The translations under genes and the position numbers were made by a program. Below the pieces are notes generated by a model that saw only the letters and a program-made list of their open reading frames with translations, made no database searches and had not been told where the DNA came from. A stretch of 64,000 nt of DNA. Origin: Haoranjiania flava. Lineage in GTDB: Bacteria > Bacteroidota > Bacteroidia > Chitinophagales > Chitinophagaceae. The stretch spans positions 278,982-342,981 of the forward strand of contig NZ_JAOTPL010000002.1 in assembly GCF_025631005.1 (NCBI RefSeq). The letters are read 5' to 3'. Below are positions 46,358-55,073 of this stretch, piece by piece. Within the stretch, counting starts at the first letter, position 1. Each line of letters opens with the position of its first letter.

Positions 46358-49058
46358 AAGTGTAGTGTTGTTTACGATATCGCTATTGTTTGTTTATACC
46401 GGTATAAGTAAACTGGCAGACATCCCTGCTTTTTCAGCCAGCCTGCAAAAGTCAATCTTAATTCCTGCAGGGATGGTTGGTTTTATTTCTATTGCACTGC
46501 CACTATTGGAGATTGCACTGCCATTATTGTTTCTTTTTAAAAAGACGGGAAAAGCCAGTATTTATATAGCATTATTATCTATGTGTGTATTTACTTTATA
46601 TACTATTCTTTTGTATTATTTTTCACCTGATATTCCTTGTTCCTGTGGCGGTATTGTAGATAGCCTTTCCTGGCCTGCGCATATTTTTATAAACGTTTTC
46701 CTTACAGCTATGCTTTTAATACTTTCCAGAAAAATTAAACTATTTGCTTTGTCAGTTGTTTTATTTTTTTCTATTTCCTTACAGGCACAAACAAATATTC
46801 AAAAAAGCATTTTCATTAAAGAGAAATCAAACAACAATGCTGTGGGTTACGCTGTATTTTCTTATACGCTTAAAAAAGATACTACAAAAAAGAAAAGGGA
46901 AATGAGAGCTAATGAGAAAGGTATTATAGACTTTTCAGGCCTCTCCGCAATAGAAAACGATACAATTTTTTTTGAATTGATCTCTCCGGGATACCAAATT
47001 TATCGCGATACGGCTAACTTGAAAAGCATATACCTGCGTACATTTTATGTAGAACCTTCAGAAGAGCATTTAAAAGACGTAACAGTTTCTGCTAATGTGC
47101 ACAATAATATTGTGAAACCTAATGAAATTCAAATAGCCTGGAACCGTTATAAAAATAATGATGCTGATCCACTCTTAAGAACCATTGCAAAAATACCGTT
47201 TGTAATAAACAAATCTATAAACCCCAATGAGGTAGATTTATCTGCCATAGGCGGCAAAAAACTAATAATCTACCTTGATGGAAGGCGGCTGAGCGAGGCA
47301 GAAATAAAAGCTATACCCTCTACTATGGTATCTAAGGCTTCACTGGTCACTTTTCCTTCTGCAGTGGATGCAGCAAGGGATGAAGCTGTGCTGTATCTTA
47401 CGTCAAAAAACTACGCATACACTTTTTCTTACCAGGAAATAGACGGTAATTATGCAATGGGCAGTATGAACGGGCCCTCTCTTACTTTTCGTCATACCCA
47501 AAAGAAAGGCCTGTGGAGTAACAATGTATTGCTTTCGGGCTATGTATATGAATTTGCTCCCCATTACGGAGAAAGATACTGGCAGGAAAATATTTTTCAA
47601 AAAGATTCCGGCAGAGATAGCAGAAGCAGGTCGTTAATTTTCAATACGTATGTAACCCGTGAGGGGTTGAAAAAAAGTTTACTTACTTTCGGGCTGGTAG
47701 GGAATTTTGTAGGTAGTAAACAAAAAACTGGCACCTGGAGCCTGAGTGATCATAATAACCTATACGCTGATGATAAAACTACCTATGATTATATCAACGC
47801 AACATTTATAGCCAACTGGCGCAAAGTGCTGCCTTCGGGCAGTGTGCTGCTGGTAAATGGTAATGCAGGCCTTACACCGCTGCGAAAGAATTTATTCGAG
47901 CAATATTCTGCAGGTAGCTATACCGTACCTGAAATATACTCTTTATCTAACCAAAGGAGCTGGACGGCAGGAGCATCCGCAAAATATGCAATACAGAAAA
48001 AGAAATTGCAAAAAGCTAATTGGGACAATAGTTTTACCATAGGGTATAGATACACATTACAGCGCAACGAGATAGAGAATAACTCAAAACAAACACAAAC
48101 CTCAAATATTTTTACAAACAGCGAGCAAAGTGTTTATGCCGGGTATAGTACCAAAATTGTTTTAAATAAATTGAGTTTTGAAGCCAGTGCGGTTGGCAAC
48201 TACGCCTTGCAATACGGCTTTGCACAAGTGAACTATAAATCAGCATATCTTTATCCGCGGATTGTAGCTTCCTATACTTTTAATGACGCGCAAAGTTTGT
48301 CTTTCTCTTTTTCAGCTCCTGTTTATCGGCCGTCACTTTACATGCTTTCTGATAGTAGTGTTAGTTCCAGCTGGCTCATTAATGAGGGCAATAGCCTGCT
48401 GAAAGCTGAAAAAAATCTTGATGCCGAACTGGTGTACACATCATCTATGGATAAGTTTACTCTGCAAGGCTCATTTCGGCAGGATTACAGCAAAGACGGT
48501 ATTGTCACTGCGTTGCTTCCGGGCGATATTGCCAGGAACCATTTCATCAATACTTACCTTAACAGGGATTTTGTGAAAAGATCTTTTTCTATGCTGATGA
48601 ATATAGCGTTTACTAAAAAATTTTCTGTAAAAGTAGAGGGAAGCGTAGTAAATGTTTTGTTCCATGATGACAAGCTGCCTGATATGTATAGAAAGCCTAC
48701 TTACATTAAAGGCAGAATTAATGTGGATTATGTTTCCAAAATGGGCTATTTTAATTTAATGTTTAATTACGACCCCAGAAACATCGCATATATGCAAAGA
48801 ACAGAGAAAGGTGGAGTTTTGGATATAAGCTATGAAAAAGAATTACGAAAAAATCTCACAGCTATACTTTACATCAATGACGTTCTCGGTGATTCGCGAA
48901 ATAAGAAAGCTTACTATGCGAGCGGCCTGAACAGTTTCAACTATGCTAAAGGAAGAAATATAAACATTGGATTCCGTTGGCTCATAGGCGAACAATTTTT
49001 TGTAAAATCTGCGGGTACGGGCACCGGCGATGCTATTCCTGCCGATACAAAGAAATAA
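46335..49058 (+). CDS. MauE/DoxX domain fused to a TonB-receptor-like outer-membrane protein
   Basis: The 907-residue product begins with four membrane helices of the MauE/DoxX fold (LFVYTGISKLADIPAF, then a SPDIPCSCGGIVDSL loop with CxC, residues about 1-140). A second signal-like stretch, LFALSVVLFFSISLQAQ (about 136-152), follows, then a carboxypeptidase-like/plug-like region with LIIYLDGRRLSEAEIKAIP near 315 and a barrel to the C-terminus (about 370-890). MauE proteins sit in the inner membrane and take part in disulfide chemistry; barrels sit in the outer membrane, so cleavage or internal initiation seems needed. It overlaps the preceding gene by 23 bp. Confidence 0.8.
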   Translation: MKTKNYFKSVVLFTISLLFVYTGISKLADIPAFSASLQKSILIPAGMVGFISIALPLLEIALPLLFLFKKTGKASIYIALLSMCVFTLYTILLYYFSPDIPCSCGGIVDSLSWPAHIFINVFLTAMLLILSRKIKLFALSVVLFFSISLQAQTNIQKSIFIKEKSNNNAVGYAVFSYTLKKDTTKKKREMRANEKGIIDFSGLSAIENDTIFFELISPGYQIYRDTANLKSIYLRTFYVEPSEEHLKDVTVSANVHNNIVKPNEIQIAWNRYKNNDADPLLRTIAKIPFVINKSINPNEVDLSAIGGKKLIIYLDGRRLSEAEIKAIPSTMVSKASLVTFPSAVDAARDEAVLYLTSKNYAYTFSYQEIDGNYAMGSMNGPSLTFRHTQKKGLWSNNVLLSGYVYEFAPHYGERYWQENIFQKDSGRDSRSRSLIFNTYVTREGLKKSLLTFGLVGNFVGSKQKTGTWSLSDHNNLYADDKTTYDYINATFIANWRKVLPSGSVLLVNGNAGLTPLRKNLFEQYSAGSYTVPEIYSLSNQRSWTAGASAKYAIQKKKLQKANWDNSFTIGYRYTLQRNEIENNSKQTQTSNIFTNSEQSVYAGYSTKIVLNKLSFEASAVGNYALQYGFAQVNYKSAYLYPRIVASYTFNDAQSLSFSFSAPVYRPSLYMLSDSSVSSSWLINEGNSLLKAEKNLDAELVYTSSMDKFTLQGSFRQDYSKDGIVTALLPGDIARNHFINTYLNRDFVKRSFSMLMNIAFTKKFSVKVEGSVVNVLFHDDKLPDMYRKPTYIKGRINVDYVSKMGYFNLMFNYDPRNIAYMQRTEKGGVLDISYEKELRKNLTAILYINDVLGDSRNKKAYYASGLNSFNYAKGRNINIGFRWLIGEQFFVKSAGTGTGDAIPADTKK

Positions 49059-49063
49059 AACAA

Positions 49064-49945
49064 CTAATTTCTCTTATCCATTCCCCAGCCAAGCTTGCTT
49101 TTCAGCGAGCTGAGGAAACTGTTTTCCTGTAAACGTACAATATTCACATAGAAGCTTTCTTTGCGTATGGCTATTTTTGTTTTCATGGGTGTTTCTACTC
49201 TGCGTGCATCAAGGGAGCAGATAAACTTATCTTCAATGCGGCTTTCAATTTCAAAAGATATAATGTGCGAATCAGGTACAACTATTGGCCGCGTGTTGAG
49301 GTGGTGAGGTGCAATGGGCGTGATTACGAAGCTTTCTGTAGATGGGAAAAGGATGGGGCCGCTGCAGCTCATATTGTAGGCCGTAGACCCTGTGGGTGTA
49401 GATACAATCAACCCGTCTGCCCAGTAAGTATTCAGGTATTCGCCATTGAGGAAAGTCTTTATCCTGATCATGGGCGAAGTGTCTTTTTTGGATATAGTAA
49501 AATCGTTGAGCCCGAAAGGTGCATGGTCAAACAACTGTGCATCTGCATCCACATGTATCAGCGACCGCTTGTCTATATCGAAATTGTTGTTTACCAGCGA
49601 CTGGATGGTGCTTTTAATGTCATCTTTTCCTGAAGCAGCCAGGAAGCCCAGCCTGCCGAAGTTAATGCCAAGGATGGGAATGTTTTTGTTTTGCACATAA
49701 GTCACCGTATCCAGCAGTGTGCCGTCGCCGCCGAGGCTTATGAGGAAATCTATTTCTTTGTCCAGGTCCTGGGGCTGTCCAAAAACTTCTATGTTTGAGT
49801 GAAACTGCGTAATTTCCGGGAAGCTGTTCATCAGTGTTTCATGCACCAGCACGGTCTTGCAATAACGTTGCAACTCCATCAATATATTGTACAGATGCGT
49901 TTTATTATCCTCGGAAAAAATTCTTGTATATAAAGCTATGCGCAT
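49064..49945 (-). CDS. nadK: NAD kinase
   Basis: A 293-residue enzyme that makes NADP from NAD and ATP. The GGDGT motif appears as SLGGDGTLLDTV, and GINFGRLGFLA, DGLIVSTPTGSTAYNMSCSGP and the C-terminal beta-sheet follow as expected. A TACTTTTG -7 element ends 4 bp before the ATG, so the message may be leaderless. nadK is normally close to uppS in this phylum; here a 4.2-kb plus-strand module lies between them. Confidence 0.95.
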   Translation of the reverse strand: MRIALYTRIFSEDNKTHLYNILMELQRYCKTVLVHETLMNSFPEITQFHSNIEVFGQPQDLDKEIDFLISLGGDGTLLDTVTYVQNKNIPILGINFGRLGFLAASGKDDIKSTIQSLVNNNFDIDKRSLIHVDADAQLFDHAPFGLNDFTISKKDTSPMIRIKTFLNGEYLNTYWADGLIVSTPTGSTAYNMSCSGPILFPSTESFVITPIAPHHLNTRPIVVPDSHIISFEIESRIEDKFICSLDARRVETPMKTKIAIRKESFYVNIVRLQENSFLSSLKSKLGWGMDKRN

Positions 49946-49949
49946 AATA

Positions 49950-49957
49950 CAAAAGTA
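49950..49957 (-). promoter_or_regulatory. -7 promoter element of nadK
   Basis: The minus strand reads TACTTTTG, then TATT, then the ATG. This spacing would put the transcript start at or within the start codon. Confidence 0.45.
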
Positions 49958-49981
49958 ATATTAAAAAAATTACCTTAAGCA

Positions 49982-50971
49982 TTATCCTTTCTTCTGCGCT
50001 ACGTAGCCGTTTTTGTAAGGTAAGGAAAATCCGATGCCTATGAGGCTTTTTACCTGCAATGCCGGGCTTTTTTCTTCGGGGCCGAATACCCTTATATCAT
50101 CATCATAAATAAGGTCAAGGCTGTAGGTGGCAGAAATAAATTTATTGATCCTGAAAGTAAGCAGGTTGTTCATCAGTATGTCTACGTTTTCGGGGTGATT
50201 GGTGTAATCAGAGAACATATCCAGCCTGCTGCGGTAATTCACGTTTTTAATGATGTTGTTTTTCGCATAGTTGATGGATGCAAAGGCGCCGGGTGATGCT
50301 TTGAAGCGCATGCCTTTCTCCAGGTACAATCCTTTAATGGCTATCTCCCGGTTGGGCACTGCCGTAAACCTGGAAGTGATCGGGGATACAAATACAGAAA
50401 GATGTTCATTGGGCTTGTAATCCATTCCCAAAGAAAATAACTGATAGGATGGCGAGAAAAAAGTGGAGGTCAGCTCGCTGCTGTCTTTCTTAAAATATTT
50501 ACGGCCGTCAAAAAGCTGGGTTCGTAAATCGTAGAGTGCAGAGAAAAAAAGTTTTTTGCTGCTGTCTGCCTGCAGGCCATACTTGGAAGTGAAATTAAAG
50601 CGATCATCATTTTTCCTGGCGCCCTGGCTGGTGGTTTGTATGTAACCGAAATTCATATCTACATTATTGTCCCAGGTGTGCTTGTCTTTGCGGTAATAAA
50701 TAAATGCGTTTTGAAAAGAGGAAATGGTCAGTGTAAATTTTTCCCCGCCACCTGCCCAGTTTCTCAGTGAAGTTTGCCCAAGGTTAATGTTGTTGTTGCC
50801 TCCGTATTTCCATTTCCAGTCCACGGTATCGCGGCTGTCTTTACGCACTTTTTTAAATATCTCGGAGGGCAGGGTTTTAATCTCGTCCCTTCTTTGAGCG
50901 TAAGTTGCAGGCAGAGAAGAAAACACCACCAGGATAAATATGAAATAACGAAGAAAATTCATTAGCGGCAT
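49982..50971 (-). CDS. DUF3078-domain outer-membrane protein
   Basis: A 329-residue exported protein with signal FLRYFIFILVVFSSLPATYAQ and a body of amphipathic beta-strands ending in SLPYKNGYVAQKKG. The WKYGGNNNINLGQTSLRNWAGGG segment near residue 55 is the DUF3078 hallmark. The family is found in Bacteroidota and is likely a small outer-membrane barrel, function unknown. ATG 50962 is an alternative start. Its promoter -7 TACCTTTG lies at 50999-51006 on the minus strand. Confidence 0.88.
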   Translation of the reverse strand: MPLMNFLRYFIFILVVFSSLPATYAQRRDEIKTLPSEIFKKVRKDSRDTVDWKWKYGGNNNINLGQTSLRNWAGGGEKFTLTISSFQNAFIYYRKDKHTWDNNVDMNFGYIQTTSQGARKNDDRFNFTSKYGLQADSSKKLFFSALYDLRTQLFDGRKYFKKDSSELTSTFFSPSYQLFSLGMDYKPNEHLSVFVSPITSRFTAVPNREIAIKGLYLEKGMRFKASPGAFASINYAKNNIIKNVNYRSRLDMFSDYTNHPENVDILMNNLLTFRINKFISATYSLDLIYDDDIRVFGPEEKSPALQVKSLIGIGFSLPYKNGYVAQKKG

Positions 50972-50998
50972 TAGAAGTAACTAAATATCAATGAAAGA

Positions 50999-51006
50999 CA
51001 AAGGTA
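50999..51006 (-). promoter_or_regulatory. -7 promoter element of the DUF3078 gene
   Basis: TACCTTTG on the minus strand matches TAnnTTTG, 27 bp upstream of the ATG at 50971. Confidence 0.5.
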
Positions 51007-51069
51007 GCTTATTGAGAAATAAAAAGATGTTAATCGTCTGTCAATATGTCATTTTACCTAAAAAGTATG

Positions 51070-51077
51070 TATTTTTG
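51070..51077 (+). promoter_or_regulatory. -7 promoter element of miaB
   Basis: TATTTTTG ends 19 bp before ATG 51097 and lies within the longer open frame from 51046, which rules out the upstream start. Confidence 0.5.
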
Positions 51078-51096
51078 CAGTTTAATCCAGAACTAC

Positions 51097-52536
51097 ATGA
51101 GCGTTACAGAAATACCTTCTAAAGTGATTGTTGAGGAGAGACAGGGAGAGGCCTATGCACCTTTTAAAAACGACGCTAATCAATACAGAAAAAGTTTTTA
51201 TATAGAAAGCTATGGCTGTGCCATGAACTTTAGCGACAGTGAAATAGTTGCTTCCATCCTAAACGGTGAGGGGTTCGGCGCCACCCGGAATACTGAAGAT
51301 GCAGACCTGATCCTTATCAATACCTGTTCCATCCGCGAGAAAGCAGAGCAGACCGTACGAAAAAGGCTTACTGAATTCAGGAAGCTGAAACAGTCAAAGC
51401 CCGGTTTGCTTATTGGCGTGTTGGGCTGCATGGCAGAGCGGATGAAGGCAAAACTGCTGGAAGATGAAAAGCTGGTAGATATTGTTGTGGGCCCCGATGC
51501 TTACAGGACATTGCCGGTGCTGGTGGAAGAGGCAGGTGGCGGGCAAAAAGCTGTGAATGTATTGCTGAGCAGGGAAGAAACTTACGCTGATATTTCCCCG
51601 GTAAGGCTTGACAGCAATGGTATTTCCGCATTTGTTTCCATTATGCGCGGATGCAACAACATGTGTACTTTCTGCGTAGTGCCGTTTACCCGCGGACGCG
51701 AAAGAAGCCGCGATGCGCAATCCATCCTGAAAGAAGTGGAACAATTGCATGCACAGGGGTTTAAAGAAATAACACTGCTTGGGCAGAATGTAGACAGCTA
51801 TTACTACACAGCACGAACCGGCGATGAGCCTGTAACCTTTGCCAGATTGCTGGAGATGGTGGCACAGGTAAGCCCGGAAATGCGCATACGCTTCAGTACG
51901 TCCCATCCTAAAGATATTACGGAAGATGTGCTGCTGACCATGGCTAAATACCACAACATCTGTAAATATATTCACCTGCCGGTACAAAGCGGCAATACCA
52001 GGATATTGCAACTGATGAACCGTACTTATACCCGCGAATGGTACCTGGGAAAAATAGACCAGATAAAACGCATCATGCCGGATTGCGCCATCAGCTCAGA
52101 CATTATTACCGGGTTCTGCACTGAAACAGAAGAAGAACACCGGGATACCTTGTCGGTGATGGAGTATAGTAAATTTGATTACAGCTACATGTTTTTCTAC
52201 AGCGAACGCCCGGGCACCCTGGCGCAGCGCCGCTATGCTGATGATGTGCCGGAAGAAGTGAAGAAGAGGCGTTTGCAGGAGATCATTGAAATGCAGAACA
52301 GGCTTTCCCTGGAAAGCAATCAAAAAGATATAGGCAGGACGTTTGAAATTCTGATAGAAGGCAACAGCAAGAAAAGCGATGCGCACTGGGCAGGCAGAAG
52401 TTCCCAGAACAAGATGGTTATTTTCCCTAAAACAAATGATGCCTGTAAAAAAGGAGATTATGTGCATGTGAAAATTGATGCCTGCAACCAGGCTACGCTC
52501 TTCGGGAAGCTTGTTGCTGACCAGATCCATGTTTAA
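51097..52536 (+). CDS. miaB: tRNA-2-methylthio-N6-dimethylallyladenosine synthase
   Basis: The radical-SAM methylthiotransferase modifies A37 of tRNAs that read UNN codons. The N-terminal UPF0004 domain has Cys in YGCAMNFSDSE, NTCSIREKAEQ and GCMAER; the radical-SAM cluster is in RGCNNMCTFCVVPFTRGRERSR, and a TRAM domain closes the protein (about 410-475). ATG 51097 (MSVTEIPSK) is preferred because the longer open frame starts upstream of the promoter. A sigma-54 activator gene follows 44 bp later. Confidence 0.95.
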   Translation: MSVTEIPSKVIVEERQGEAYAPFKNDANQYRKSFYIESYGCAMNFSDSEIVASILNGEGFGATRNTEDADLILINTCSIREKAEQTVRKRLTEFRKLKQSKPGLLIGVLGCMAERMKAKLLEDEKLVDIVVGPDAYRTLPVLVEEAGGGQKAVNVLLSREETYADISPVRLDSNGISAFVSIMRGCNNMCTFCVVPFTRGRERSRDAQSILKEVEQLHAQGFKEITLLGQNVDSYYYTARTGDEPVTFARLLEMVAQVSPEMRIRFSTSHPKDITEDVLLTMAKYHNICKYIHLPVQSGNTRILQLMNRTYTREWYLGKIDQIKRIMPDCAISSDIITGFCTETEEEHRDTLSVMEYSKFDYSYMFFYSERPGTLAQRRYADDVPEEVKKRRLQEIIEMQNRLSLESNQKDIGRTFEILIEGNSKKSDAHWAGRSSQNKMVIFPKTNDACKKGDYVHVKIDACNQATLFGKLVADQIHV

Positions 52537-52580
52537 TAAAGACACTAATTAAACTCCGCAAGGAGAGAAGACAATTCGGA

Positions 52581-53834
52581 ATGACTGATTTACAATCTAT
52601 AAAAAACAGGTTTGACATAGTAGGCAATTCACCATTGCTCAACCATGCACTTGACGTGGCTGTACAGGTAGCGCCTACTGATCTGAGTGTGCTCATCATC
52701 GGGGAAAGCGGGGTGGGAAAAGAAGTATTCTCCAAGATCATTCACGAACTTTCGCCGCGCAAGCACAACCCGTTCCTGGCAGTTAACTGCGGGGCCATCC
52801 CCGAAGGCACTATCGACAGTGAACTTTTCGGCCATGAAAAGGGCGCTTTCACGGGCGCTGTAGACAGCCGCAAGGGATATTTTGAAACCGTCAACGGCGG
52901 CACCATTTTCTTAGACGAAATCGGTGAAATGCCATTAGGCACACAGGCAAGGCTGCTGCGTGTGTTAGAGTCAGGTGAATATATTCGCGTAGGCTCTACC
53001 AAAGTGCACAAAACAGATGTGCGTGTGGTAGCTGCTACCAATAAAGACCTGTACCAGGCTGCACAAAACGGCCGGTTCAGGGAAGATCTCTACTACCGTC
53101 TGAATACAGTGCCTATAAGGGTTTCGGCGTTAAGAGACAGGAAAGAAGATATCTTATTGCTCTTCAGGAAGTTTATGGTAGACTTTGCAGAGAAATACAA
53201 TACTCCGCCTGTGCAACTGACTGATGCTGCCAAGGAAGCGCTGGTAAACTATGCCTGGCCGGGCAACGTACGCGAACTGAAAAATGTAGCAGAGCAGCTG
53301 TCTGTTTTAAGCAAATCAAACCTGGTTGATGCCGAAGAGCTGAAAAAATACCAGCCGCACAATACCAGCCGTTTGCCTGTGCTATCGCAGCAAAGCAACA
53401 GCGGTAGAGAGTTTGCCAACGAGCGTGAAATATTGTACAAGCTTTTTTTCGATATGAAAAAAGATGTAAACGAGTTGAAAAAAATGTTCCTTGATCTGGT
53501 ACAAAACCCGGCCATCGCGGGCCAGGTAGCAGACTATGCGCATGAGAATATATTTCCGGAAGTGCCTATTTACAACGATCCTGCAGGAGCAAACCCTTAC
53601 AGCCACGTGTCTGCCTTGCCTGTAGAAGTGAACAAGCCGGTCATACTTTCGCCCAATGGCATCAACGAGCATGAAGAAGTGGAAGAGACCCTCAACATTA
53701 TGGAGAAAGAAAAAGAGCTCATTGTCAAAGCGCTGAAGAAACATAAAAATAAAAGAAAGGATGCTGCGGCAGACCTGGGCATCAGTGAGCGGACTTTATA
53801 CCGCAAGTTAAAAGAATATGACATAAATTTATAG
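52581..53834 (+). CDS. Sigma-54-dependent transcriptional activator lacking a sensor domain
   Basis: The 417-residue protein starts almost directly with the AAA+ domain: Walker A GESGVGKEVFSKII, the sigma-54-contact loop HEKGAFTGAV, Walker B GGTIFLDEIGEMP and the AWPGNVRELKN segment. A linker (about 265-370) and a Fis-type helix-turn-helix (KRKDAAADLGISERTLYRKLKEY) follow. There is no receiver, GAF or PAS domain, so control must come from its level, from ATP or from a partner. Its place between miaB and lptE is conserved in many Bacteroidota. Confidence 0.9.
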   Translation: MTDLQSIKNRFDIVGNSPLLNHALDVAVQVAPTDLSVLIIGESGVGKEVFSKIIHELSPRKHNPFLAVNCGAIPEGTIDSELFGHEKGAFTGAVDSRKGYFETVNGGTIFLDEIGEMPLGTQARLLRVLESGEYIRVGSTKVHKTDVRVVAATNKDLYQAAQNGRFREDLYYRLNTVPIRVSALRDRKEDILLLFRKFMVDFAEKYNTPPVQLTDAAKEALVNYAWPGNVRELKNVAEQLSVLSKSNLVDAEELKKYQPHNTSRLPVLSQQSNSGREFANEREILYKLFFDMKKDVNELKKMFLDLVQNPAIAGQVADYAHENIFPEVPIYNDPAGANPYSHVSALPVEVNKPVILSPNGINEHEEVEETLNIMEKEKELIVKALKKHKNKRKDAAADLGISERTLYRKLKEYDINL

Positions 53835-53848
53835 CCGAACTATTGTAC

Positions 53849-54358
53849 ATGAACACAAGAATTATTGCTTCGTTGTTGGTTGTTTCGCTGATTGCGCTTG
53901 GCACGGTGTCCTGCGGTATTTACTCCTTCCGTGATGTGAGCATCCCGCCGGAAGTAAAAACCATCAAGATCAATTATATCCAGAACCGCGCACAGTACAT
54001 CAACCCGCAGCTAAGCCCCAAGCTTACAGATGCCTTTACCAAAAAAGTGATACAACAAACCAAACTTAGAAGGATTGAGGATGCCAACGCAGATTATGTA
54101 GTAGATTCGGAAATAACCAACTACATGATCACTACTTCGGGTGTGTCGCAAAATGAGGCTGCAACCAACCGCATCAGCGTTGGTGTGCATATAACTTTGT
54201 ATGATAATTTTAAAAACGATGTAAAGGAGTACGATATTACGCGCGATTTTGATTTTCCTGCAAGCCAGTCTTTCACACAGGCAGAAGCACGCCTGATGGA
54301 TGAAATGATAAAAACAATAAGCGACGAAATTTTCAATAAAATATTTTCAAACTGGTAA
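53849..54358 (+). CDS. lptE: LptE-like LPS-assembly lipoprotein
   Basis: A 169-residue lipoprotein with signal ending LGTVSCGIYSF, Cys being the lipid anchor, and the LptE-family pattern SIPPEVKTIKINYIQNRAQYINPQLSPKLTDAF. LptE plugs the LptD barrel and helps deliver lipopolysaccharide to the surface. ATG 53849 is preferred to the TTG at 53843. It lies 14 bp after the activator gene and 9 bp before the next gene, so an operon is likely. Confidence 0.88.
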   Translation: MNTRIIASLLVVSLIALGTVSCGIYSFRDVSIPPEVKTIKINYIQNRAQYINPQLSPKLTDAFTKKVIQQTKLRRIEDANADYVVDSEITNYMITTSGVSQNEAATNRISVGVHITLYDNFKNDVKEYDITRDFDFPASQSFTQAEARLMDEMIKTISDEIFNKIFSNW

Positions 54359-54367
54359 TTTCCCATC

Positions 54368-55072
54368 ATGCAGATCCTGGAAAAAGATATACATGTATTG
54401 AGACAGATCGTTACTAAATACCCGTATTTTTCTATGGCGCAGCTGGCGCTTGCCAGGAAGTGCAGGGAAGCAGATGAAATAGACCTGGAGGTAATGCTGC
54501 AAAGGGCAGGCGTGCATTTCAGCAACCATACCTGGCTGAATTATCTTTTAAATGCAGATGATTTATTGCTTTCTAAAGCTGAAGCAAAAGACACAGCCAG
54601 CCAGCCAACTGCCGAAGAGGCTTTTGTAGAAGCGAGGCTATCGCAGATGTTGTCTCAACAGGTGGCGGGTTTCAACAAACCTATGACAGGTGAGGAAAAA
54701 TTATTTGCCGGCGCCGAACCCTTGTTTAAAACCGATTATTTCAAGCACCAGGGTATTGAAGCAGATGATAGCGAAACCAAGCTGGGCCGTAAAGTAAGAA
54801 AGTTTACCGACTGGCTCAAAGAAATGAAAAAGCTGGATGCTACCGTGCCGCAGTTCAATACTTCGGAATCTGAAGAGAAGGCCGCAGCACTGCAGGCCCT
54901 GCATTCACTTGACAACAGCGAAGTTTTTACGGAGCCCATGGCCGAAGTGTTGTTGCTGCAAGGCAAGAAACAGCAGGCCATAGATATATATAAAAAATTA
55001 AGTTTGTCAAATCCCGAAAAATCAATTTACTTTGCGTCCAAAATAGCGTTTTTAAAAGAAAATAAATCATAA
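54368..55072 (+). CDS. Hypothetical protein with a TPR-like C-terminus
   Basis: A 234-residue soluble protein I cannot name. It begins with a helical domain (VLRQIVTKYPYFSMAQLALARKC), has a middle Lys/Glu-rich region, and ends with AEVLLLQGKKQQAIDIYKKLSLSNPEKSIYFASKI, a tetratricopeptide-like hairpin. There is no signal peptide. It sits between lptE and secG, with the secG ATG two bases after its stop, a constant setting in this phylum that suggests a role in envelope or export regulation. Confidence 0.78.
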   Translation: MQILEKDIHVLRQIVTKYPYFSMAQLALARKCREADEIDLEVMLQRAGVHFSNHTWLNYLLNADDLLLSKAEAKDTASQPTAEEAFVEARLSQMLSQQVAGFNKPMTGEEKLFAGAEPLFKTDYFKHQGIEADDSETKLGRKVRKFTDWLKEMKKLDATVPQFNTSESEEKAAALQALHSLDNSEVFTEPMAEVLLLQGKKQQAIDIYKKLSLSNPEKSIYFASKIAFLKENKS

Positions 55073-55073
55073 A

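Noticed and set aside
51394..52011. 205-codon open frame antisense to miaB
   Set aside because: It lies inside the conserved radical-SAM region of miaB and has no recognisable domain.
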